A stretch of 64,000 nucleotides of DNA from Paenibacillus sp. JJ-223. GTDB lineage: Bacteria > Bacillota > Bacilli > Paenibacillales > Paenibacillaceae. Made by a program: the position numbers and the translations under genes. Below are positions 8,219-17,449 of this stretch, in pieces; the first letter of the stretch is position 1; every line of letters begins with the position of its first letter. Where the stretch lies: the NCBI RefSeq assembly GCF_927798175.1, contig NZ_CAKMMP010000004.1, forward strand, positions 124,001 through 188,000. Reading direction: 5' to 3'. Under the pieces are notes generated by a model. The model made no database searches, was not told where the DNA came from, and saw nothing but the letters and a program-made list of their open reading frames with translations.

Positions 8219-8237
8219 AATAGTAATTATTACGATT
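8219..8237 (-). promoter_or_regulatory. Zur box upstream of yciC
   Basis: On the minus strand it reads TCGTAATAATTACTA within an AT-rich context. This matches the Bacillus Zur consensus TCGTAATnATTACGA at all but one defined position. It is centred at 8228, about 63 bp before the yciC start. Confidence 0.88.
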
Positions 8238-8327
8238 AACAACAATGACTATACTCTGCTTGCTTTAAGATGTCAAATCCCTTTTTCATGTAAACGTGCG
8301 GGCAACATTCCATAAAAATGTTGTGAG

Positions 8328-8359
8328 AAGAGCCATGAATCGGCCGATTCATGGCTCTT
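8328..8359 (-). terminator. Perfect hairpin after the large secreted-protein gene
   Basis: AAGAGCCATGAATCG and CGATTCATGGCTCTT are perfectly complementary around a 2-nt centre, 30 bp after the stop at 8389. The T-run is short. Confidence 0.65.
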
Positions 8360-8388
8360 TGGTTCACTTTTCCTACCACGCTACATCT

Positions 8389-11300
8389 TTAATGCAGTAC
8401 CTGTGACTGAAAATCGTCCCGGCTGGATCGACCCGCATCGTAAAAGACCACATCCCCATCCATCAAAGGCCATGTGTTTCCTTGGCCGTTCAAAGGGCGT
8501 GTATCAAAACCCTCCAACTTCCACTGATTCATCAGCGGAGCGTGGATATATTGCAAATAAGGCTCGTTCACATTGCCGTTACGCAATGTCTCGATATTAA
8601 AATTAACCACGATATACCCGTCTCGCAGAAACACGGGCGACTTTTCATCCAATGACTGCTGTCTCGCAACGGCCTCCAGATCGGTGCCTTTGGGAACGGC
8701 ATATACATCGGCCGGCAGGCTGTACTCTCCATACCAACGCTGGACAGAGGCTAAGGCCCGGTCGGCATTTACGCTTGCTGGCAGATCTGTCTTGGGCCCG
8801 ATCAACGTCCGGATGGAGTCAGGCAGTATCATCCAGTCGTAACGGCCGACCCACGTCTTTCGCCGCGATTCTTGTTCGGTTTGCTGGACCATATACTCGG
8901 CCAACGTCCGCCGCCCTCGTTCCTCGGCCGTGAGTTCGTTGGCATATCGATAGCGGGCCGTATCCCCAAGCTCGGTTCCGGGGACATTGCGCAGCCGTTC
9001 GTTAAGCACGACGTACCGTTTCTCCAGGTCCTGTTCGGAACCGATCCGAATTAAACGCTCCTGCCCGCGATGGTAATACAAGTCCACCTCTTGCCTCGAC
9101 TTGCCATCCCGGCTCACCACGTAGAAGCTCGGCGTGATTCGGATGCCATCCTGCCCTCCAAACATGTTGCCTTTGGTTTTCAAGTCGAACCGGAAAAGGT
9201 AACCCGTTTTTACCGCTACGTTGCCAAAGCCCTGCACCGGATGACTCCCTGGACGGATTGGCAGCATATAAGGCGTCAGGTTCCCACGCGGATCGCCATC
9301 AATACCGAAGGGACCTATCCAATAGTTATTTCCCGTTGTTTCAGGACGCCCGATTTGTTTCCGAAATACATTTTCCCAATAATAATCGGCAATATCCGTT
9401 ATTTTAAAATCATACACTCGACCAATCACTTGCACAGGCACTGTATTCACGGCGACATGGTTAACCAAACCCAAATTTGCCTTATCCTCGTAAGTAAAGC
9501 CTGATTCGGGCGAGTTCTCTGCAAATGAGCGATAAGAAACCGAATAATCCCCCTCATCCACCCAGGTCGGCAAATAAAAGGTGGTTTCCGTCTGTGAAAC
9601 CGGAATATCGATCCACGTACTTGCCGGATAAAACGTGGTTTTATTCGCTGTATACACGTCAAACGGGAATAACACCTGTTTGCGCTTGATATACTTTGCA
9701 TAATCTCTGTCCCCGTAGCCGGGAATATTGCGATGCTGTCCATTGGTGGGCAGCGTTACGGTAAAAGGCCGGTCCAGAATAAAAGCTCTGCGCGCATAAT
9801 CCGGCGTCGTTCTCTGATTGTGCTCCCGGTCATCGGAAGCATCGGAATACATAACGGTCGGTGTATGCACCGTTACCGTATTAATCCCCTGAATCGGATG
9901 CTCTTGATTGGCCCCTCCATTCACATTGCCTGAAAGCAATTCATAAGAAACGTTTCCGGAACTGCCCGTGTTTTCTCTGTTCAGCAGCGTGCTGCTGATC
10001 ATGTTTCCAGGTTTGTATAGTACATCCCGCCCAACCGTTGTTGGATTCGGAATATTCGATGGGTTCGGTCCATCTTTCGTATATTCGGCCCCATCCATGA
10101 TCGTCTGGTTGTTAAACTTGACCAGATCATTATTCACTTTGCTTTGCGGTGTATTGGTCTCGGCCATCCCCTTAAGCAGTTCGGTGTCATCACGAACATC
10201 AGGTGGAGCGTTGAGTCCCCCGGTTAATTTGGGCGGTGTATACGATATCGCTGCCGTTTGCCCAGGACGCACGTGGCGATCGACGGCTTCTTCATGCCTC
10301 GATTCCAGCGTTGGTGCGGTGTACCCCGCTGGCATCATCGTGACCGTGCCGCCAGGCAGCGCATAATTGCTCATCGTTGCTTTGGCGAGTTTGTACACTT
10401 CCAGATTGTTAATTTTCCAGTACGAGTAGTCGCGGGTCATTTGAAATTGGTACGATTTCGTAACGGTGTCCCGCTCCGGAACAGGATCTCCATCCGTACA
10501 GTTGCCCTCTTCATCACATACTTCCGGGCCTGGAACCGTCCATTCTCTCTCATACGTAATGGAACCACTGCAATTGTAGGTCACTTTTCCGCTCATTTTG
10601 GCCCAGGCTTGCTTAAACAGGTAATTATCCGTCAACGCATTGGTATAGAGCGATTCCGAGGTCGGGATTCCCTTCGTCACATCGAATTTCTCCGCATCCC
10701 GCTGGTCCGCGCGAATGACTCCCGTCGCATTGGGATCAAGGTCGCTCATGATCATCGTTGTGCCCGCAGAAGGCGGACCGATGGCGGGAGCACACACCAC
10801 GTCGCCCCCGCCTGGATTGCCACCTCCGTCATCAGTACCTTGTCCGACCACAATATTTGTTGAGGTTGTCAAATGATAGCCATCTTTTACCCATAATACC
10901 GTAATCGTCGTCGTTCCTTCGGTTAAGGCATGAACAACCCCTGAACTGCTAACAGTAGCCACAGTTGGATTGGAGGAAGTCCATGTGATATCTCCATTTC
11001 CACTGTTTACATTCGTTTCTGGGCCAAAACTGCCATCGCCGGTTTTGGACTTTACTGTTGCATTCAGTTGTTTTGTATCATTCTTGTTAAGAGACCCACC
11101 ATTAGTAAGGTTTATTTCTTTGGTGACCTCGGCTCTGGCTCTCCAATATAAATCAGTGTGGAAAATATAATCCGCCGACCACTTGGGTGAATTATATTCT
11201 CTTGCATCTGTTGGAGGAATAGCTCCTCCAATTTGCATGGTAAATTTAGTATTAAGCCCATCAAAAGATTCTACAGAAACTAGTATGGGTTTTCCTGGAG

Positions 11301-11745
11301 TGTAGTAATGGGTGTTGTCCATATAAAATGGTTCTAAAGAGATATCAGTAAATTCAGAAAAGGGGTGATCTATCCCTAACTTATCTGTATATATTGTTGG
11401 TTTATAGACATCTCTATCTAAATTCAGATTAATGCAAACTGTCGATGACTTGGGTAAATTTGTTACAGGGTCGTTTGTAAGTTTGATATCATTGCATTGT
11501 CCATCGACTCTCCAATCTAGATCATCAACCTGATAAATATAGATACCAATGTTAGTGTTCTTCTTTCCTTCAACTGGACTAATCTTAGTTTGTGATTTTG
11601 AGGGGATTGCAGGTTCCATGTAAGGCGCTACTAGCTCAGGTTTGTTTGGGCCCGGTCCTCCACCAGCATGTATGAAACCTGTTGGATACATAATGAAACA
11701 TATGAAAATAATAAAAAAAATTAGTATACTTAGTTTTGATTTAAT
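8389..11745 (-). CDS. Large secreted protein with Big_2 domain, probable ATT start
   Basis: About 1,118 residues, exported. A lysine-containing N-terminus and a long hydrophobic stretch (SILIFFIIFICFIMYP) form a signal peptide cleaved near IHAGG. Residues ~205-300 form a Big_2 Ig-like domain (DITWTSSNPTVATVSSSGVVHALTEGTTTITV). The rest is beta-rich with a Tyr/Asn/Arg-rich middle and no recognised catalytic motif; it may match a Paenibacillus DUF family (not verified). The upstream SLH gene overlaps or abuts it. The strong Shine-Dalgarno AAGGGGGAGG sits 5 nt before ATT-AAA-TCA, with no ATG/GTG/TTG at suitable spacing. In-frame TTG codons at 11775 and 11766 precede that SD. The SLH protein probably anchors or assists this protein at the cell wall (inference). 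Confidence 0.72.
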   Translation of the reverse strand: MKSKLSILIFFIIFICFIMYPTGFIHAGGGPGPNKPELVAPYMEPAIPSKSQTKISPVEGKKNTNIGIYIYQVDDLDWRVDGQCNDIKLTNDPVTNLPKSSTVCINLNLDRDVYKPTIYTDKLGIDHPFSEFTDISLEPFYMDNTHYYTPGKPILVSVESFDGLNTKFTMQIGGAIPPTDAREYNSPKWSADYIFHTDLYWRARAEVTKEINLTNGGSLNKNDTKQLNATVKSKTGDGSFGPETNVNSGNGDITWTSSNPTVATVSSSGVVHALTEGTTTITVLWVKDGYHLTTSTNIVVGQGTDDGGGNPGGGDVVCAPAIGPPSAGTTMIMSDLDPNATGVIRADQRDAEKFDVTKGIPTSESLYTNALTDNYLFKQAWAKMSGKVTYNCSGSITYEREWTVPGPEVCDEEGNCTDGDPVPERDTVTKSYQFQMTRDYSYWKINNLEVYKLAKATMSNYALPGGTVTMMPAGYTAPTLESRHEEAVDRHVRPGQTAAISYTPPKLTGGLNAPPDVRDDTELLKGMAETNTPQSKVNNDLVKFNNQTIMDGAEYTKDGPNPSNIPNPTTVGRDVLYKPGNMISSTLLNRENTGSSGNVSYELLSGNVNGGANQEHPIQGINTVTVHTPTVMYSDASDDREHNQRTTPDYARRAFILDRPFTVTLPTNGQHRNIPGYGDRDYAKYIKRKQVLFPFDVYTANKTTFYPASTWIDIPVSQTETTFYLPTWVDEGDYSVSYRSFAENSPESGFTYEDKANLGLVNHVAVNTVPVQVIGRVYDFKITDIADYYWENVFRKQIGRPETTGNNYWIGPFGIDGDPRGNLTPYMLPIRPGSHPVQGFGNVAVKTGYLFRFDLKTKGNMFGGQDGIRITPSFYVVSRDGKSRQEVDLYYHRGQERLIRIGSEQDLEKRYVVLNERLRNVPGTELGDTARYRYANELTAEERGRRTLAEYMVQQTEQESRRKTWVGRYDWMILPDSIRTLIGPKTDLPASVNADRALASVQRWYGEYSLPADVYAVPKGTDLEAVARQQSLDEKSPVFLRDGYIVVNFNIETLRNGNVNEPYLQYIHAPLMNQWKLEGFDTRPLNGQGNTWPLMDGDVVFYDAGRSSRDDFQSQVLH

Positions 11746-11758
11746 AATTACCTCCCCC

Positions 11759-13036
11759 TTAATCAAATGTAGCAACTACGCTGTACGTCAAACCTTCTTT
11801 TGTGACGAGGGTAACTGGTCTAACCAAATCTTTCCGAAAGTGTAAAAGACCATCTGCCCAATAAACTGGATTTTTATCAACGAATACACCTCTGCTTTTG
11901 GTGAAATCTCCTGTTTTTGGAGCGGAGTAAGCCAAGAAAGCTTTTGAATTTGGTGAAGTCATAGGATTGATAGTTGCTGAGTTGAGCAAACTACCTGCCT
12001 GTAATTGGTTCATAGTAGAACTTTTAATATTCAGTTCAAATTCAACAAATGAGAAATATGCCCCATGATATAGAGTGTAACCTTCATCAACGAAAACAGG
12101 GTAGTAGATACTTCTATCATTTCCTTTTGCAAAAGTATTGACGATGATCCAGTTTCTCACCTTGAGGTCCGCATAGTTAGTTTCGGTAATAAGATCTTTA
12201 TAACGAATTTTAGAAAAATCATCTGTAACCTCACTATAATCAAACCCATCCACAAACTTTTCTTGAGGTCTTTTCTTATACGACGGCGCAATAATACTCA
12301 AGTTCGTGCCCGTTAAACCTACCTGGCGCAACTCATTCAAACCTTTAAAATCGGACGGCTTCGCCTTTGCCACCGAAGAATAGCGTTCAATGAGGACCGC
12401 TACCTCTGCGCGTGTGGTTGTGCGATCAGTTCCGAACATTTTATCATTCGCAACGCTCATCAGCCCCGTGCCCATCGCTACTGCCACCGCATTTTTTTCG
12501 GAAGCCGCGAGTTTACCTGTAAAATATTCTTTAGCTGGTACAACGGTATTGGTAACGTCAGACAGCGCTTGCTTGTAATCGGCATCAACAGTTGCCAAAC
12601 CTTGAGTAAGCCAAACTGCCATTTCCCCTCTTTTAAGGGAAGCACCGGCATCCAGTTTTCCTTTGTAATCGGATGGATCAATGAACCCTTTTTGAATAGC
12701 CAAGTCCACCCCGTCTTTCGCCCATGCAGGAATGTCTGTAAATGTATTGGTTTGATGGATTGCCGAGTTCGGCTGGTCCCTCAGCCTTCCCAAAATGCTT
12801 GCCATTTCTGCCTTCGTTACAGGCGAACCGGGTTTAAACGTTCCATCGGTGTATCCTTTTAAATATCCCTGTTCCACTGCAGCATTAATGGCTTCCGATG
12901 CCCAATGCGTTGCCGGCACATCTTTAAATTTTACCGAGGAAGCAGCCTCCGAAGAGGACCCACCCGTTCCCATAACGCCAGCTAACAAAGATAATGCCAT
13001 CAATCCGGAAAACAACCTCTTTTTCATGACATGCAC
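11759..13036 (-). CDS. SLH-domain surface protein
   Basis: 425 residues. A signal peptide covers ~1-31 (ending GSSSEAASS). Three S-layer homology repeats follow: ~32-90 (FKDVPATHWASEAINAAVEQGYLKGYTDG), ~95-155 (FTDIPAWAKDGVDLAIQKGFI) and ~160-225 (degenerate, ending in TTTRAEVAVLIERYSS). SLH domains are known to bind pyruvylated secondary cell-wall polymer. The C-terminal ~200 residues (from GLNELRQVGL) have no family I recognise. The stop codon lies within the Shine-Dalgarno of the next gene, so the two are translationally coupled. The C-terminal third is noticeably more AT-rich than the SLH part, suggesting a recombined segment. Confidence 0.88.
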   Translation of the reverse strand: MHVMKKRLFSGLMALSLLAGVMGTGGSSSEAASSVKFKDVPATHWASEAINAAVEQGYLKGYTDGTFKPGSPVTKAEMASILGRLRDQPNSAIHQTNTFTDIPAWAKDGVDLAIQKGFIDPSDYKGKLDAGASLKRGEMAVWLTQGLATVDADYKQALSDVTNTVVPAKEYFTGKLAASEKNAVAVAMGTGLMSVANDKMFGTDRTTTRAEVAVLIERYSSVAKAKPSDFKGLNELRQVGLTGTNLSIIAPSYKKRPQEKFVDGFDYSEVTDDFSKIRYKDLITETNYADLKVRNWIIVNTFAKGNDRSIYYPVFVDEGYTLYHGAYFSFVEFELNIKSSTMNQLQAGSLLNSATINPMTSPNSKAFLAYSAPKTGDFTKSRGVFVDKNPVYWADGLLHFRKDLVRPVTLVTKEGLTYSVVATFD

Positions 13037-13516
13037 TCTCCTTCAATTGAATTTTTCGAATCGATACCCGAAGCGTCTTGACCCATTTTTGCTAACTCCA
13101 TGCTTTACTTCCTCGTCTGCCCTCAGCCTGTTTCTATATTGCTGCATGTTCCTATGTACCTGAAAGCAGACATATTCCCTTGCTCCACTTACTCCACCAC
13201 GCTGTCCTCACCATTCGAAAAATCTAATTTTGTCAGAATCACCTATATTCTACCATGCAACATGGGAGATTGGGATTATTTTTCATTAATTCCATCCGAC
13301 TAAAAACGCATCCCCCTCCTCCCAAAGACCCACCTCACCTCCTGTCAAACAACAAAAAAAAGGCCACGAATCCGCAGATTCATAGCCTTATGCTTTAAGG
13401 TCGTCGTCGATCATATTTCATGCTTGCAATCAAGCATAACCGATTTCTCGGTCTTTGAACAGAGGGCAACAGGAAAATATTTCATCTAAATCGTCCCATA
13501 TCAATGACTCAACCCA
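13037..13516. other. Intergenic stretch between the SLH gene and the MFS gene
   Basis: No gene supported. It should contain the SLH-gene promoter close to 13037-13250 (AT-rich) and the terminator of the MFS gene at 13352-13390. Short open frames on the plus strand lack ribosome binding sites. Confidence 0.5.
13352..13390 (-). terminator. Terminator of the cnt-like operon
   Basis: On the minus strand AAGGCTATGAATC pairs with GATTCGTGGCCTT (two G-U pairs) around a TGCG loop, followed by eight T residues. It lies ~130 bp after the MFS gene. Confidence 0.8.
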
Positions 13517-14728
13517 TTAAAACGACGCTTTCGCCGCCTCCATCCGCTTCCTGCAAACGACAACCGGAATCACTGCCAACACCGACAGCAACGTACAAAT
13601 CATAAACATCGCGGAATATGACGCAGCCTGCACAATCACTCCCATAACAAGCCCGCCTAATGAGAAACCAAGGTCGTACGAGGACATGAAAATGCCCATA
13701 AGCACGTATCTTGATTCTGCCGGAAGCACAAATGATAGAAACGTCGTCAACGTTGGATAAAGCAATGCTACCGCAAACCCGCTGAACACCGCAGACAAAT
13801 AAACCAACGGGCCGATCATTTCCATCATCGATAGCAGCTGGGTGCCCAGCGCGGCAGACAGCAACAATCCGGCCATCAGCCACGTATTCCAACTGCCGTC
13901 CGAAGGGATCTTTTTACGCAGCACGAAGCGGCAGACAATCACCACCAGTCCCTGGAGGGTCAAGAACAACCCTGCACTAGCCCCACCGTTCGCTACCATG
14001 TACAAAGGCAAAAAGGTCGCAGTCGCGCCGAACACGCACGAAGCAAACAGCATGACCACCGTGCTCACCAGCAAAGGAGTGCTCTTCCAAACGCCGCCAA
14101 GGGAACGGAACATATCCGTTAGCGTATACGATTTGTTTTGCACCGTGCTCTCCGGCAAATCCAGACGAAATCCGAACAATAGCGGTAATCCGGCCAGAGC
14201 AGCAAGCATCAGCACAAACCAGAAGCCGCTTGCCTGTTCCCAGATTTGGATCGCCAGCACGGGAATGACCAGCGAAGGAACCATCGTAAACAATGTGTAC
14301 ATTGACAATCCTTGCGCCCGATCCTTGTCCTCCAGCCTCTCCACGATCCCCGCCTGCATCGTCATCGAAAAAAAGGCCGTAGCCACGCCCTGCAACGCCC
14401 GCAGCCACAGGTAACTCTCCACGCCGCCCACCATGAACAGCAGCAGCGTCGCTGCATGCAAAACAAGCAGCCCCTTCATGACGCGAAGCGGCCCGCAGCG
14501 TCCAAGAAGCTGGGCTGCGAAAGGACGCAGCAGCATGCAAGTGAACATGTACGCGCCCATCATCAGACCGATTTCGGACTGGCTCAAGCCAGCCGCTTCG
14601 CTGCGGAGCGGAAGAATGATCGTCAATGCCGAATTGGCGGCAAAAAACAAAAAAGCCAATATATAAAACCGGATAAACGATAAGGAACCCGGATTCAGTT
14701 TTTCAGATTGCTGTGCAGCTCTATTCAA
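13517..14728 (-). CDS. MFS exporter, CntE-like position
   Basis: 403 residues with about 12 membrane segments and the MFS loop motif after TM2 (GRCGPLRVMKGL). It is the last gene of the cntA-B-C-D-F-E-ordered cluster. In S. aureus, CntE at the same place exports the opine metallophore staphylopine. Here the same job, export of an opine metallophore, is inferred from order and family only; general drug/sugar efflux is possible. The start appears to be TTG (no better codon in the frame) with a weak purine-rich site upstream, 89 bp after the ATPase gene. A strong terminator follows. Confidence 0.8.
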   Translation of the reverse strand: MNRAAQQSEKLNPGSLSFIRFYILAFLFFAANSALTIILPLRSEAAGLSQSEIGLMMGAYMFTCMLLRPFAAQLLGRCGPLRVMKGLLVLHAATLLLFMVGGVESYLWLRALQGVATAFFSMTMQAGIVERLEDKDRAQGLSMYTLFTMVPSLVIPVLAIQIWEQASGFWFVLMLAALAGLPLLFGFRLDLPESTVQNKSYTLTDMFRSLGGVWKSTPLLVSTVVMLFASCVFGATATFLPLYMVANGGASAGLFLTLQGLVVIVCRFVLRKKIPSDGSWNTWLMAGLLLSAALGTQLLSMMEMIGPLVYLSAVFSGFAVALLYPTLTTFLSFVLPAESRYVLMGIFMSSYDLGFSLGGLVMGVIVQAASYSAMFMICTLLSVLAVIPVVVCRKRMEAAKASF

Positions 14729-14817
14729 CAGTGCGCCCTACTTTCTCTCTTTCAAATCCCGACTCCATCTTGATGAAACCGAGAGCTTCTCATCCCCGGC
14801 TTCACCCAACGATACAA

Positions 14818-15648
14818 TCATTTGACTTTGGAAACAAGTAGGCGGGTATAATCATGGCGTTCTGCATCATAAATCCGTTCAGTTTCAAACAGGTCAACAC
14901 GTCGCCCTTTCTTCATCACCAAGATGCGATGGCTAATAGAGGCTAACGAAGCAATGTCATGCGATATAAACAGGCAACTGATGCCCAGTTCCCGGCCGAG
15001 CCCCTTCAGCATACGCAAAATTTCGGCCTGCACCGTCACGTCCAAGCTGGACGTCGGTTCATCGCAAATCAGCAGTCGGGGATTCAGCGCAATGCCGCGC
15101 GCAATCGCCACCCGCTGCTTCTGTCCGCCGCTCAGTTCATGCGGGTAACGGTCCAGATACTCCGGGGAAAGCCCGACCATATCGAACAGTTGCCCGGCAC
15201 ATGCCCGGCGTGAACCCCGAGCTTCGCTCAAAAACGGTGGAACGATCTCCGGAAAGTTGTCCAGCGGCTCCATGACCGAACGCCATACGGGAAGCCGCGG
15301 GCTTAACGACGATGACGGATCTTGAAACACGACTTGCATATTTTTCCGCATTTGACGAAGCGCTTTTCCTTTCAAACCAGCCAAAGATGTGCCACCAAAG
15401 ACAACCTCGCCTTCATCCGGACATTCCAGACAGAGCAGGATGCGCCCAATCGTGCTTTTGCCGCTGCCGCTCTCGCCGACAATCCCCAAACACTCGCCCT
15501 GCCTAATCTGCAAAGAAACATCCTGCAGTGCTGTCACCAAGTGTCCGGCATGGCGGTAGCTTTTGCACACGCCCCGAAGCTCGGCCAGTACAGGCCGCGA
15601 AAAATCCTGAACCGCTAAGCGTTCACCTAAACGGACAGAGCTAACCAT
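14818..15648 (-). CDS. Oligopeptide/metallophore ABC transporter ATPase (CntF/OppF-like)
   Basis: 276 residues. Walker A GESGSGKST near 60-68; Q-loop VVFQDPSSSLSPR; signature HELSGGQKQRVAIARGIA; Walker B LLICDEPTSSLD; H-loop SHDIASL. It pairs with the adjacent CntD-like ATPase to energise a nickel/peptide-type importer. It overlaps the upstream ATPase gene by 8 bp. Compared with typical OppF the C-terminal zinc/oligopeptide extension is short. In S. aureus the equivalent pair CntD/CntF drives uptake of metal-staphylopine; the same transport role is inferred here. Confidence 0.9.
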   Translation of the reverse strand: MVSSVRLGERLAVQDFSRPVLAELRGVCKSYRHAGHLVTALQDVSLQIRQGECLGIVGESGSGKSTIGRILLCLECPDEGEVVFGGTSLAGLKGKALRQMRKNMQVVFQDPSSSLSPRLPVWRSVMEPLDNFPEIVPPFLSEARGSRRACAGQLFDMVGLSPEYLDRYPHELSGGQKQRVAIARGIALNPRLLICDEPTSSLDVTVQAEILRMLKGLGRELGISCLFISHDIASLASISHRILVMKKGRRVDLFETERIYDAERHDYTRLLVSKVK

Positions 15649-16534
15649 GCTTCACCAACTCCCGATCCGAACGTTCTACAGTATCTCCACGCTCTTGGTC
15701 CTCAGCATCACCAGTGGACTTATCATCCTCCACATCATCCTTTACCGGCATTTTTGGGCAGCTGTCCAACAGTTTCAGCGTATATGGATGCTTCGCTTTC
15801 ATGCGAATATCCGATGCCGTGTTCTGTTCAACGATCTGCCCCTCCTTCATTACGGTAACATGGTTGGCACGTTTAAGGACCATCTGCAGATCATGGGAAA
15901 TGAGCAAAATGGCGCATCCTGTCTGCCCTTGAATGTCCTGCATCAGATCAAGCACGTTCTCTCCGCTAATGACATCCAATGCCGTCGTTGGTTCATCCGC
16001 GATCAGCAGCTCCGGCTCCAGCATCAACACCGCCGAAAGCGCTGCACGCTGCAATTGCCCCCCACTCAGCTGAAAGGAATAACTGGAAAAGATTCGTTCT
16101 GCCGGCAAACCTACCTTGTCCAGATGCTCCAGCACCATTTTTTTGCATGCTTTACGCGTGTATGCTCGGTGAGCGCGAATCGCATCCATCAGCTGGCTTC
16201 CGATCGTTCTGAACGGAGCGAAGCTGCCCCGATAATCCTGGAATACGTAACCGATGGATCGGCCCGCCAGTTTCCTGCGCTGTTTGGCATGCTGCTGCAA
16301 CAGGTCCTGCCCCTGGAAAATCAGTTGTCCCTGAACGACCTTTATTCCCGGCGGCATCAGACCAATAATGGCATTGGCCGTCATGCTCTTTCCGCTTCCG
16401 CTCTCGCCAACCAGCGCCAATATTTCTCCGGAACGAATGTCAAAAGAAACGTCCTTCAGGATCATCCGCCCCCCGTCAGCCGAACGAACGGATAGATTCC
16501 GTACGCTTAAAATGGGCACCGTGCCTGAATTCAT
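15641..16534 (-). CDS. Oligopeptide/metallophore ABC transporter ATPase (CntD/OppD-like)
   Basis: About 297 residues. Walker A GESGSGKSMT, Q-loop YVFQDYRGSF, signature FQLSGGQLQRAALSAVLM, Walker B LLIADEPTTALD, H-loop SHDLQMV. The C-terminal tail is highly charged (DDVEDDKSTGDAEDQERGD), unusual for the family. The ATG at 16534 is chosen because GAGGTGAT lies 5-6 nt upstream; an in-frame GTG 9 bp earlier overlaps the SD. It is located 27-36 bp after the permease gene and overlaps the next ATPase gene. It supplies one of the two nucleotide-binding subunits of the cnt-like importer. Confidence 0.9.
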   Translation of the reverse strand: MNSGTVPILSVRNLSVRSADGGRMILKDVSFDIRSGEILALVGESGSGKSMTANAIIGLMPPGIKVVQGQLIFQGQDLLQQHAKQRRKLAGRSIGYVFQDYRGSFAPFRTIGSQLMDAIRAHRAYTRKACKKMVLEHLDKVGLPAERIFSSYSFQLSGGQLQRAALSAVLMLEPELLIADEPTTALDVISGENVLDLMQDIQGQTGCAILLISHDLQMVLKRANHVTVMKEGQIVEQNTASDIRMKAKHPYTLKLLDSCPKMPVKDDVEDDKSTGDAEDQERGDTVERSDRELVKHG

Positions 16535-16570
16535 GAGTATCACCTCAACTTAACCAATTCATGATCAAAG

Positions 16571-17449
16571 TCATCCTTGTTTGCCACGAACGTCCAACCC
16601 ATCTCTCAGACCTTCCCCGATCAAATTAAAAGCAATGACCACCAGCATAATGGCCACTCCGGGATAAATCATAAGTTCCGGTTGGGTTTGGAAAAACGGC
16701 CGGCCATCGTTCAGCATCGCTCCCCATTCAGGGGAGGGCGGCTGTGCCCCCAGTCCAAGATAGGACAGGGACGAGATGACCAAAATCGTTTTGCCGATAT
16801 CGAGTGCGGCATAGACGAGCACCGGAGGGAGAACTGCGGGCAATAAGTGTCGCCACAGGACGGTCCATGTGTTTCCACCGGCGACCTCAGCCGCCGTAAT
16901 GTAGTCTTTTTCCCGCTCGGACAGCACGATCCCACGTACAATGCGCGCATATCCAAGCCAGTTGATCAATACGATGGACACCACCATGTTTTCCATGCTT
17001 GGCCCCAAAAAGCCGGAGATGGCAATGACCAACAGAAAATCAGGCAGCACGCTAAGCCCATCCACAATGCGCATAAGGAACGTATCCACCTTGCCGCCAA
17101 TGTATCCCGAAAGCAAACCCAGCGGAATGCCGATCAACATGACCATAACGATGACCATCGACGAAATGCCAAGAGTCGAACCCGCACCCTCTACTAAACG
17201 GGAGAACAAGCATCTGCCCAGCTGATCCGTACCGAAGGGATATGCCAGGCTGGGCCCCTGCAGTCTGATCGCCATATTGACCAGATCGGGGTCATTCCGA
17301 ACAAACAACGGTCCGAACACAATCAGCAATATCATCAACACAAGTATGGACGAACCAGCCACGATGCCTGGTCTGCGCAGCAGCCTTTTGAAAGAAGGAG
17401 ATTTGCCAGAACTCAGAGAGCTCTTCCCACGAGCTGTAGCCATTCTCAC
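16571..17449 (-). CDS. ABC transporter permease (CntC/DppC/NikC-like)
   Basis: 292 residues. A hydrophobic N-terminal segment (~30-52) is followed by the family landmark YPFGTDQLGRCLFSRLVEGAGSTL and four to five more membrane segments. The EAA loop is EVAGGNTWTVLWRHLLPAVLPPVL. The GTG start overlaps the upstream permease stop (GTGA) with GGGGGAG 7 nt upstream. It forms the translocation pore with the CntB-like permease. C-terminal ...LIGEGLRDGLDVRGKQG is typical of the DppC group. Confidence 0.9.
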   Translation of the reverse strand: MRMATARGKSSLSSGKSPSFKRLLRRPGIVAGSSILVLMILLIVFGPLFVRNDPDLVNMAIRLQGPSLAYPFGTDQLGRCLFSRLVEGAGSTLGISSMVIVMVMLIGIPLGLLSGYIGGKVDTFLMRIVDGLSVLPDFLLVIAISGFLGPSMENMVVSIVLINWLGYARIVRGIVLSEREKDYITAAEVAGGNTWTVLWRHLLPAVLPPVLVYAALDIGKTILVISSLSYLGLGAQPPSPEWGAMLNDGRPFFQTQPELMIYPGVAIMLVVIAFNLIGEGLRDGLDVRGKQG

